6,931 nt of DNA from Methanocalculus sp. (GTDB taxonomy: Archaea; Halobacteriota; Methanomicrobia; Methanomicrobiales; Methanocorpusculaceae), in assembly GCF_030651615.1 (NCBI RefSeq), contig NZ_JAUSCG010000180.1, forward strand, positions 1 through 6,931. The letters are read 5' to 3'. A model generated the notes under the pieces. The model was given only the letters and a program-made list of their open reading frames with translations, searched no databases and was not told the DNA's origin. A program made the position numbers and the translations under genes. Within the stretch, counting starts at the first letter, position 1. The number at the start of each line of letters is the position of its first letter. Positions 1-5,962 of this stretch are shown one piece after another.

Positions 1-2
1 AC

Positions 3-131
3 GCCGATATCAACGCCGCAAAAAACATTGCATCAAGGGCTGATGTCAACCAGCCTATCGCACTCCGTCCTGAACCCAAAAGGTCGGGAAGATGGAAGTG
101 CAAGCCCATGACTTTAGTCGTGGGTAGTTGA
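3..131 (+). CDS. tnpB: TnpB (IS200/IS605 family RNA-guided nuclease), C-terminal fragment cut by window edge
   Basis: The third reading frame is open from the left edge to a TGA at 129-131 and encodes 42 residues. The fragment begins ADINAAKNIASRADVNQPIA and ends KCKPMTLVVGS. The first part is the RuvC-III motif of TnpB (family consensus D-x-N-A-A-x-N-I), whose Asp is the third catalytic acidic residue. The KPxTLVVGS tail is typical of TnpB proteins whose last codons also encode the terminal hairpin of the element. TnpB is the transposon-encoded, omega-RNA-guided DNA nuclease ancestral to Cas12. The zinc finger and the first two RuvC motifs would lie to the left of the window, so it cannot be said whether the gene is intact or whether a tnpA partner exists. 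The visible part has no frameshift or internal stop. Its 3' end overlaps the convergent HEAT gene by 18 nt. Identification rests on motif recognition over a short stretch, but the motif and the hairpin support each other. Confidence 0.85.
   Translation, partial: ADINAAKNIASRADVNQPIALRPEPKRSGRWKCKPMTLVVGS
105..124 (+). repeat. Subterminal hairpin of the IS right end / omega RNA 3' stem-loop
   Basis: CCCATGAC (105-112) pairs with GTCGTGGG (117-124) around a TTTA loop, giving an 8-bp stem. Pair 109/120 is T with G. In plus-strand RNA this is a tolerated U-G wobble, while in minus-strand RNA it becomes an A-C mismatch. The structure is therefore intact only in the transcript of the transposon strand. 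The same bases encode the PMTLVVG part of the TnpB tail, and on the other strand they contain the HEAT stop codon within the loop. Confidence 0.85.
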
Positions 132-3100
132 CGAATTATTGCTCCGTCGCCGGATACGATCAGAGATCCCCTGGATCATCTTCCTGCCCATCGGGTCAGC
201 TTCATTCATCTCTTCTTCAAGAGCGGGAAGTGCAGCATCACCAATATCAAAGAATGCATCCGCTGATATTTTTCTGATCATGGTATATTCATCAGAGAGT
301 CCCCGGATGAGATGGGGGATCACCCCGGGATTACCGGTCTTTCCAAGGGCACGAATGACACCCATCCTGACATCCTCATCCGGATCGGTCGATGCTGAAA
401 TCAGAACCGGAATCGCCTTCTCTCCTACATTGGCCACTTCATTCCAGAGCCCCTGTGCAAGCAGGAACCGTGCATTTACTTCGTCATCATCCGGAGTCCA
501 GCCGATTTCCCTGAGTGCTTCAGCAGCACCCGATCTCACCTCTTTTTCGGAATCTGAGAGTGCAGCAACGAGGGGTAGTACCCCTTCCTTATCCATACCG
601 GCAAGTGACTCAACTGCAGCTGACCGGATACTGAAATCCTCGTCAGCCAGCTTCTGGATCAGTGGTGTGATCGCCTGTGCATCGCCAATGTACCCGAGTG
701 CCCGGATTGCAGAAACCTGGACATCAGGATCATCATCTGACAGGGCATTAATAAGGGCAGGCACCGCCTGAGAACTGCCGTTGAACCCAAGTGACTCAGC
801 CGCCGCCTTCCTGAGCTGATAGTCTCTGTTGCTGAGCATGCTGATGAGCGGTTCTACTGAAGACTGATCCCCAATTTTACCAAGGAGCAGGGCAACCGCA
901 ACTCTCGTATCACGCCCCCCCTCTGATAAGAGTCGCTGAAGCTCTTGAACAGCGGGACCCCTAATCTCTGAGAGGATCTCTCCAGCGGTTGCTCGTTGCT
1001 CACGGTTTCCTTTCATGAGTATCTCGATCAGTGGAGAGACAGCCGCTGATCCTTTATGTACAAGCTGTTGTGCTGATCTGATCTGTGCCTCTTTATTGCC
1101 GATGAGGAGATCTTGTATCAGTGGGGTGATCTCATCTGCCGAATCCGGACTCTCACTGGTCTCCTCCTGTTTGTCCGATCCGATCTGATCGTCTACTTTC
1201 AGCAGATATGCAGCCTTTCTGCTGACCGCCGGATTGGGATCCTTGAGTGCCCGTTCTATCAGGTATGTTGCATTGATCCCGATTCCATCAAAGATTATCA
1301 GAGCGGCAATCTTCTCCTCAGGATTACCGGTTGACATCACCTCTTCGAGCGGTCTGATAGCGGCGACATCAAACTCTGTCAATGCCTCAATCACGACTGT
1401 TCTGACATCAATTGCATCCTCTCCGAGGTGAAGGATAAGGTGGGGGATCGCTCTTTGGTCGCCGATTGATCCGAGTGCACGTGCAACTCCTGCCCGGATC
1501 TCGTTTGAGGGGGCATCAAGTGCTGCTACAAGCTCATGAAATGCAGGTGATCCGATCCTCGAAAGAGCAGTCATCGCTTCTCTCCTGACATCGGTCTTCA
1601 TGTCGATGAGAGATCGGATCAGTTGAGGTACTGCATCAACACATTGCAGGTTTCCAAGTGCTTTTGCCGCCTCCTTACGCACGATCCCTTCTCCATCATC
1701 AAGGAGCGGAATGATATATCTTCCAACCGACGGATCCCCAATCCTTCCTATCGTCTCTGTAGCGGCGGCACGAATTGCTGGTGAAGGATCAGAGAGTGCC
1801 GCAATGAGAATTGGAAAGGCTGAAGATCCAAGGGATACAAGAGCATCAAGTGCGATGAGGCGGCTATCATCATCCCCTCCGTTGAGGGCTCTGAGCAGGG
1901 CGTAGATCAATGGCTCGGCATATTCCTCATCAAACGCCTTTTTGGTGATATTTCCGATTCCTGCGAGTTTCTCATGAACAATCGGGTCGATCGCCTGAAT
2001 GACACGCCTCACTGCGACAAACTCCTTCTCTTGAAAGAGGGAGACCCGCTCCGTCTCCTCCTCCTCAGCAGACTCCTCTCTCTTCTCTTCCTGAGGCTTT
2101 TGAGCAACCATATTCTGGCGACTGAGTTTAACCTTATCATCAGAAGAGACCTCCTTCTTTGAGAGATCGATTGTACTTCTTCCCCCTCCCTTCTCTTTCT
2201 TCTCCGGGAGAGTTTCCTCCTCTTTCTTCTGCCTGATCGGACGAAATAATTGATCACTCTTTCCTAGAGATATCAGAACTTCCCCCGCACCATTTCGTAT
2301 GCGAATATCGGGATGGCCCAGCGCCTCTTCAAGTGGTCCGATCGAGTGGCGGGAGAGCCGCCTGAGTGCTTCTGTGATCCCTTTCTGAACACTATAGTAG
2401 TTGTCCCTGAGTGTATCGATTAGCGGAGGTATAGCCGCCTTTCCGATCTCAATAACCTTCTCCCACTGCTCGGTTGCAATAAAGTATCTTGCCCGTTCAT
2501 TATCATTTGTCGGATGCCAGTCGAGACGGTCGAGACTCCCTGCTGCCTCCATCCTGACACTATAATATTCATCTTCAAGGGCTGACACAAGTATTGGGAT
2601 CGCTCGTGCATCACCTATCGTTCCGAGTGCCTCTGCTGCTGCTGTACGAACATTGCCATCGGGATCAGAGAAGATTGCATGGAGATGAGGAATAGCTGCA
2701 TCATCCCCGAGCTGACCGAGTGCACGTGCTGCATTCACCCTCGGAACATAGTACTCATCACTGAGGAGGTCGATCAGGATCGGGACCGCTTCATGTTTGA
2801 AACGTGGAAGTTCTTTCCATCTTCCAAGGGCGATGAGACGAGCTGCTGCCTCTCTCTCGGTGAGAGGAGCCTCTCTCATGATATCGAGTGCCTGCGCAGA
2901 TGCCCTCCGTGACCGATATGACGGGCAGAAGAGCCCTTCTCTCAGAAGGGGTGCTGCATCTTTTCCGATATGAACGAGTGTAGCGACGATCAGATCACTC
3001 TTCTCTTCCCCGATATCAGAGAGACATTTGATGAGTGGAACGACTGAGGGCTTCCCGATTGATGCTAGTGCAGCAGCGGCATACTCGCTCTTCCTGCCCT

Positions 3101-3371
3101 CCTCATTCAGCAGGAGTGTGACCACTGGCGAAACTGCCGGTGCTCCAATCTGATGGAGTGCCAGTGCAGCGCAGGAGCGGCGCTTCTCATCACGATCAAC
3201 TGCTGCTGTTATGAGGTGGGGCAGTGCCGTTGGCATAAGCTCCATCAGAGCAGATACGGCATCCCTTCGGATCTCTTCCTCTGGTGTTTCGCATGCCTTG
3301 ATCAGGCCGTCGATATCCCGGCGCTCTTTAAGTTTCTCTATATTGGGGCGAAAAATATCGAATAGACCCAT
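114..3371 (-). CDS. Large three-block HEAT repeat (PBS lyase-type) protein
   Basis: This is a 1085-residue soluble protein of tandem HEAT/PBS-lyase helical hairpins, for example VRTAAAEALGTIGDARAIPI at 241-260 and ALGYIGDAQAITPLIQKL at 891-908. Block 1 spans about 31-370, block 2 about 446-725 and block 3 about 746-1072. Blocks 1 and 2 are joined by a Lys/Glu-rich, probably disordered linker (378-446), and blocks 2 and 3 by a short acidic one (726-745). A Trp-containing variant unit occurs at about 166-204, 285-322 and 958-995. There is no signal peptide, membrane segment or catalytic motif. The family acts as protein-binding scaffolds. The name PBS lyase reflects repeat similarity only and does not imply phycobilin chemistry. 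Start: ATG with GGTGAG 9 nt upstream, and the MGLFDIFRPN opening looks like a proper N-terminus. It has its own TATA box. Its stop lies inside the IS right end, so STTHD (1081-1085) is transposon-derived. The binding partner is unknown. Confidence 0.93.
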   Translation of the reverse strand: MGLFDIFRPNIEKLKERRDIDGLIKACETPEEEIRRDAVSALMELMPTALPHLITAAVDRDEKRRSCAALALHQIGAPAVSPVVTLLLNEEGRKSEYAAAALASIGKPSVVPLIKCLSDIGEEKSDLIVATLVHIGKDAAPLLREGLFCPSYRSRRASAQALDIMREAPLTEREAAARLIALGRWKELPRFKHEAVPILIDLLSDEYYVPRVNAARALGQLGDDAAIPHLHAIFSDPDGNVRTAAAEALGTIGDARAIPILVSALEDEYYSVRMEAAGSLDRLDWHPTNDNERARYFIATEQWEKVIEIGKAAIPPLIDTLRDNYYSVQKGITEALRRLSRHSIGPLEEALGHPDIRIRNGAGEVLISLGKSDQLFRPIRQKKEEETLPEKKEKGGGRSTIDLSKKEVSSDDKVKLSRQNMVAQKPQEEKREESAEEEETERVSLFQEKEFVAVRRVIQAIDPIVHEKLAGIGNITKKAFDEEYAEPLIYALLRALNGGDDDSRLIALDALVSLGSSAFPILIAALSDPSPAIRAAATETIGRIGDPSVGRYIIPLLDDGEGIVRKEAAKALGNLQCVDAVPQLIRSLIDMKTDVRREAMTALSRIGSPAFHELVAALDAPSNEIRAGVARALGSIGDQRAIPHLILHLGEDAIDVRTVVIEALTEFDVAAIRPLEEVMSTGNPEEKIAALIIFDGIGINATYLIERALKDPNPAVSRKAAYLLKVDDQIGSDKQEETSESPDSADEITPLIQDLLIGNKEAQIRSAQQLVHKGSAAVSPLIEILMKGNREQRATAGEILSEIRGPAVQELQRLLSEGGRDTRVAVALLLGKIGDQSSVEPLISMLSNRDYQLRKAAAESLGFNGSSQAVPALINALSDDDPDVQVSAIRALGYIGDAQAITPLIQKLADEDFSIRSAAVESLAGMDKEGVLPLVAALSDSEKEVRSGAAEALREIGWTPDDDEVNARFLLAQGLWNEVANVGEKAIPVLISASTDPDEDVRMGVIRALGKTGNPGVIPHLIRGLSDEYTMIRKISADAFFDIGDAALPALEEEMNEADPMGRKMIQGISDRIRRRSNNSSTTHD

Positions 3372-3380
3372 TGGATGCCT

Positions 3381-3386
3381 CTCACC
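3381..3386 (-). promoter_or_regulatory. Ribosome binding site of the HEAT gene
   Basis: GGTGAG on the minus strand, 9 nt before the ATG at 3371. It matches the archaeal GGTGA-type Shine-Dalgarno sequence and supports the chosen start. Confidence 0.7.
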
Positions 3387-3432
3387 GTTTGATCTCTATT
3401 GGACATCACTCTACAAAAGTCTGTCTGAACCC

Positions 3433-3447
3433 AAAAGGGTAAAAATT
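3433..3447 (-). terminator. Possible U-rich terminator after the korB-type gene
   Basis: Read on the minus strand this is AATTTTTACCCTTTT, two T-runs about 43 nt past the korB-type stop codon. Archaeal RNA polymerase often terminates at such U tracts without a strong hairpin. ACCC/GGGT (3429-3440) could form only a 4-bp stem. The tract overlaps the predicted start site of the HEAT transcript, so its assignment is tentative. Confidence 0.25.
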
Positions 3448-3462
3448 CTCTCCGTTATCTTT

Positions 3463-3470
3463 TTTATAAA
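3463..3470 (-). promoter_or_regulatory. Archaeal TATA box for the HEAT gene
   Basis: TTTATAAA lies in the 118-bp gap between the korB-type stop and the HEAT start, in an A/T-rich pocket of an otherwise GC-balanced region. With the usual 22-27 nt from TATA to start site, transcription would begin near 3438-3443, leaving a leader of about 70 nt. The bases just upstream (CATCACA) are only a modest BRE match. The box is self-complementary, but no plus-strand gene lies nearby, so the minus orientation is preferred. Confidence 0.6.
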
Positions 3471-3489
3471 TGTGATGGGGATATTATTC

Positions 3490-4329
3490 CTATCTCTTCT
3501 GAAGGGCCTCTCTGATAAGGCGGGTCCGGTCAATCATTCCTGATTTCCCATCAAAGATCCGCTCTTCAAAAGTCCTCGCATCCTTTTCATAGAGTACCCC
3601 AAGAGCGATCGGCCCTTCGCCTGAATAATTCCACTCCCGGATTAACTCTTCAGCAGACCCCCGATCGTACGGATCGTGCCCCTCCGGTGTGTAGACATGC
3701 TCATCATAACAGGCATGGGCATCATAGAAACTGGCGCAGACCTGAAGCACCTCCACAAAAGAGAACCCCTTATGCCGGATGGCACGTTTCAGCACCTCAG
3801 CCATCCCTTTTTTATCACGTGAATATGCCCTGGCGATGAAGGTCGCACCGGATGCGAGCATCAGATCAAGCGGGTTGAAGGGGTCTTCGTGTGTCCCCTC
3901 CGGTGTTGAGCGTCCGGTAAAACCGGGTGGTGATGTCGGGGTATACTGCCCGGTCGTCAGGCCATAGACCCGGTTGTCGTGGATGATTGTGGTGATATCG
4001 ACATTTCTTTTTGCCGCAAAGATGAGGTGGTCAAGCCCCTCTGCATAGGCATCGCCGTCCCCTGCAGAACAGATAACGGTCAGTTCCGGATTTCCGAGAT
4101 GGATGCCGGTTGCAACAGGGATTCCTCTTCCATGAATGGTATAGAAACTGTTCGTCTGCATATAGTCGGCGATCTTTGCATGGCACCCGATACCTGAGAC
4201 GATTACAACATTCTCAGGTGATAGTGCGAGATCGGCCAGAACATCCTTTACGGTATGCTGGATGACAAAATTCCCACATCCGGGGCACCAGGTATTCTCT
4301 GCCCTGCTGATATACTCAGATCCCTTCAT
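3490..4329 (-). CDS. korB: 2-oxoacid:ferredoxin oxidoreductase, beta subunit (KorB type)
   Basis: This is the catalytic TPP- and 4Fe-4S-binding subunit of an OFOR: 2-oxoacid + CoA + oxidised ferredoxin to acyl-CoA + CO2 + reduced ferredoxin, reversible. At 279 residues it has the usual family length. WCPGCGN (14-20) gives Cys15 and Cys18; Cys49 (GIGCHAK) and Cys198 (LQVCASF) complete the likely cluster ligands, with spacing close to that of the Sulfolobus two-subunit enzyme. AGDGD (89-93) plus HDNRVYGLTTGQYTPTS (117-133) is the TPP/Mg motif. STPEGT...PFNPLDL (141-156) resembles bacterial KorB. The usual GGNH after GDGD reads GLDH here (98-101). The start ATG overlaps the alpha-subunit stop as ATGA (4326-4329), with GGGGGTGAT just upstream at 4333-4341. 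2-Oxoglutarate is a natural guess as substrate, but pyruvate or broad specificity cannot be excluded. Confidence 0.93.
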   Translation of the reverse strand: MKGSEYISRAENTWCPGCGNFVIQHTVKDVLADLALSPENVVIVSGIGCHAKIADYMQTNSFYTIHGRGIPVATGIHLGNPELTVICSAGDGDAYAEGLDHLIFAAKRNVDITTIIHDNRVYGLTTGQYTPTSPPGFTGRSTPEGTHEDPFNPLDLMLASGATFIARAYSRDKKGMAEVLKRAIRHKGFSFVEVLQVCASFYDAHACYDEHVYTPEGHDPYDRGSAEELIREWNYSGEGPIALGVLYEKDARTFEERIFDGKSGMIDRTRLIREALQKR

Positions 4330-5960
4330 CTGATCACCCCCTTGATCCTCCTCTCCAGATCATCGACGGTAAAGGGCCTCCCGCTGACCGATCCGATCCG
4401 CCGATCCGCCCTATATCCAAACGTCCGGATGAGGGCATCGAGCTGGCCGGTCGCATTCTCTTCGACGATGATCATCTTCTCTACCCCGGACAATGCTTGA
4501 TCAAACTGTGCAAGCGGGAACGGTTCAAGGACGACCAGACGGATCACCCTGAGAGACAGTCTCTCCCCAACCTCACGGCAGACACCTGCGGTTGACCCAA
4601 AGCAGATGAGAGCTACCGGTGCATCATCCATCCCATCGACATGTATGCATCCATACCCTTCCATCTCAGCTTCAAGTGCTGCACCTTTTCTGATCAGTTT
4701 CACGCACGCAGATGCTGCCTGATCTGCATCCTCCACCGTGATCCCATCCTCATCATGGGTATAGGAGTTCACCTTCACAACACTGCCGGTGACCGGTGGA
4801 CTACGGAGGGGCGAGACTCCATTTGGGGTATTGCAGTACCGATGGTATATCCCCTGTGCAGGTACTGTCGATGGTGATGGGAGTGAAAAATCGGGATCGA
4901 TATCGGCAGATGCAGGGTGTTCGCCCAGATTTTTATCTGAGAGGATGAACGTCGGGATCTGGAACTGCCAGGCGAGATGAACAGCACGTGCCGACCATTC
5001 ATATGCTTCTTCGGGGGTGCCGGGTGCGATCACAAGCCTCGGAAACTCTCCATGCCCTGCATGAAGAACAAACGAGAGGTCACCCTGTGACGAGTATGTC
5101 GGCATACCAGTCGATGGTCCCGGTCGCATCGCCATCACGATAACGACCGGCACCTCGGCCATGCCGGAGAGTGAGACACCCTCTGTCATCAGGCAGAACC
5201 CTCCGCCGGATGTCCCGACAGCAACCCGCTTCCCTGAGTACGAAAGGCCAAGTGCCATCGCGATCACCGCGATCTCGTTCTCGGGATGTACGACGAGGAG
5301 CGGTGTTCCCTGTGCCAGAACAGCCATCGTATGCAGAATTGAAGATGATGGTGTCATCGGATAGGAGACATATGCGTCTATTCCTCCCCGGATAAGTCCG
5401 AGTGCGATCGCTTCGTTTCCGGTGAGAAGGGGAATGGGATCAGCGGATCGGATCGGTAGCTGGATCTGTTCTTCACCTGCATGGTATCCACGGAGGGCAA
5501 GACGGATATTCTCATCAGCACGTGATCCGAATTCACCCCGGATCGCCTCAAGAAGGATCTCTTTGGGAACTCCGGCGGCTCTGCAGAAAGCACCAATGAT
5601 AACCGTATTCCGGGCAATAGGAGCAGCCCCCTCCTCTCTGATTATTGTCGTTGCAGGGATGCCTAATCCGTCTCCTTTGATGACATCCAAATCAAATATA
5701 TGCAGTTTTGCATCTCCATGCCTGCGAACCGTCTCCTGATCAAGTGCACAGAGGATATCAATCTCATCCCTGATTGCACCGATCTCTGTCTCTTTTGCAC
5801 GAATGATCGCATAGTTATGCCCTCCCCTGATGAGCGAGGGGTAATCATAGTACATGTACACCCGATACCCAAGGAGACCGGCGATCCTTGCGATCAACAG
5901 CCCGGCTTTATTGATCCCCTCTCCTGCCTGCCCACCGATACATACGGAAAATTCTGCCAT
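4326..5960 (-). CDS. korA: 2-oxoacid:ferredoxin oxidoreductase, fused gamma-alpha subunit (KorA type)
   Basis: This 544-residue protein joins the gamma domain and the alpha domain of OFORs. The N-terminal gamma part (about 1-165) carries GGQAGEG (9-15) and DYPSLIRGGHNYA (39-51). The alpha part follows, with NEAIALG (182-188), the YPMTP signature (200-204, YPITP in the Sulfolobus enzyme), HPEN at 225-228, GPSTGMPT (281-288) and the C-terminal VEENATGQL (499-507). With the neighbouring beta subunit it makes a complete two-subunit OFOR. No separate delta ferredoxin subunit is present, as is usual for this type. Start choice: ATG at 5964-5966 overlaps the fdhD stop but has AGGAG directly abutting it. 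The in-frame ATG at 5958-5960 (MAEFSVCIGG) has that AGGAG 6 nt upstream and is preferred. Using the first ATG adds only two residues. No deletions or frameshifts are seen. Confidence 0.93.
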   Translation of the reverse strand: MAEFSVCIGGQAGEGINKAGLLIARIAGLLGYRVYMYYDYPSLIRGGHNYAIIRAKETEIGAIRDEIDILCALDQETVRRHGDAKLHIFDLDVIKGDGLGIPATTIIREEGAAPIARNTVIIGAFCRAAGVPKEILLEAIRGEFGSRADENIRLALRGYHAGEEQIQLPIRSADPIPLLTGNEAIALGLIRGGIDAYVSYPMTPSSSILHTMAVLAQGTPLLVVHPENEIAVIAMALGLSYSGKRVAVGTSGGGFCLMTEGVSLSGMAEVPVVIVMAMRPGPSTGMPTYSSQGDLSFVLHAGHGEFPRLVIAPGTPEEAYEWSARAVHLAWQFQIPTFILSDKNLGEHPASADIDPDFSLPSPSTVPAQGIYHRYCNTPNGVSPLRSPPVTGSVVKVNSYTHDEDGITVEDADQAASACVKLIRKGAALEAEMEGYGCIHVDGMDDAPVALICFGSTAGVCREVGERLSLRVIRLVVLEPFPLAQFDQALSGVEKMIIVEENATGQLDALIRTFGYRADRRIGSVSGRPFTVDDLERRIKGVIR

Positions 5961-5962
5961 CG

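Larger units (their letters stand above)
1..132 (+). mobile_element. Right end of an IS200/IS605-type (tnpB-carrying) insertion element
   Basis: The tnpB 3' end runs directly into a subterminal hairpin (105-124) followed by GTAGTTGAC, an arrangement characteristic of the right end of IS200/IS605 and IS1341-type elements. These elements have no terminal inverted repeats and make no target duplication; the end is recognised through the hairpin. I place the boundary at about 132, after TTGAC, by analogy with known right ends. The exact cleavage site cannot be proved without an empty-site comparison. The left end is outside the window. Right of the boundary the HEAT gene begins immediately, so the element sits against, or in, the end of that gene. 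Confidence 0.72.
1..148 (+). ncRNA. Probable omega RNA (reRNA) scaffold plus guide, 5' end not defined
   Basis: TnpB systems use an RNA derived from the tnpB 3' coding region and right end, finishing with a guide copied from the flanking DNA. By that rule the scaffold here ends at about 132, and a guide of about 16 nt would be GAATTATTGCTCCGTC (133-148). That stretch is the 3' end of the HEAT gene, antisense to its mRNA. The 5' end cannot be located from sequence; known reRNAs are around 100-200 nt, so it may begin near or left of the window edge. The hairpin is seen directly; transcription and processing are inferred. Confidence 0.45.

Noticed and set aside
139..771. 210-codon open frame on the plus strand
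   Set aside because: It lies wholly antisense to the HEAT gene, is rich in Ser/Arg/Ala without family motifs, and has no plus-strand promoter or ribosome binding site. The regular HEAT repeats opposite it explain its openness.
2034..2240. Polypyrimidine tract on the plus strand as a structural DNA element
   Set aside because: It is fully accounted for by the charged linker coding sequence on the minus strand and shows no regular mirror repeat.
2009..2257. 82-codon minus-strand frame rich in Arg and Lys
   Set aside because: It is a frame-shifted reading of the purine-rich linker of the HEAT protein; the composition is explained by Glu/Lys codons.
114..3371. Phycobilisome (CpcE-type) lyase function for the HEAT protein
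   Set aside because: PBS-lyase HEAT is a repeat name only; nothing here suggests phycobilins and there is no lyase partner nearby.
3429..3440. ACCCAAAAGGGT palindrome as an operator or factor-independent terminator
   Set aside because: The stem is only 4 bp with an A4 loop; too weak to call without expression data.
3211..3543. 110-codon plus-strand frame crossing the korB-HEAT gap
   Set aside because: It is antisense to two real genes and the promoter, with no recognisable domain; the hydrophobic end comes from the T-rich gap.
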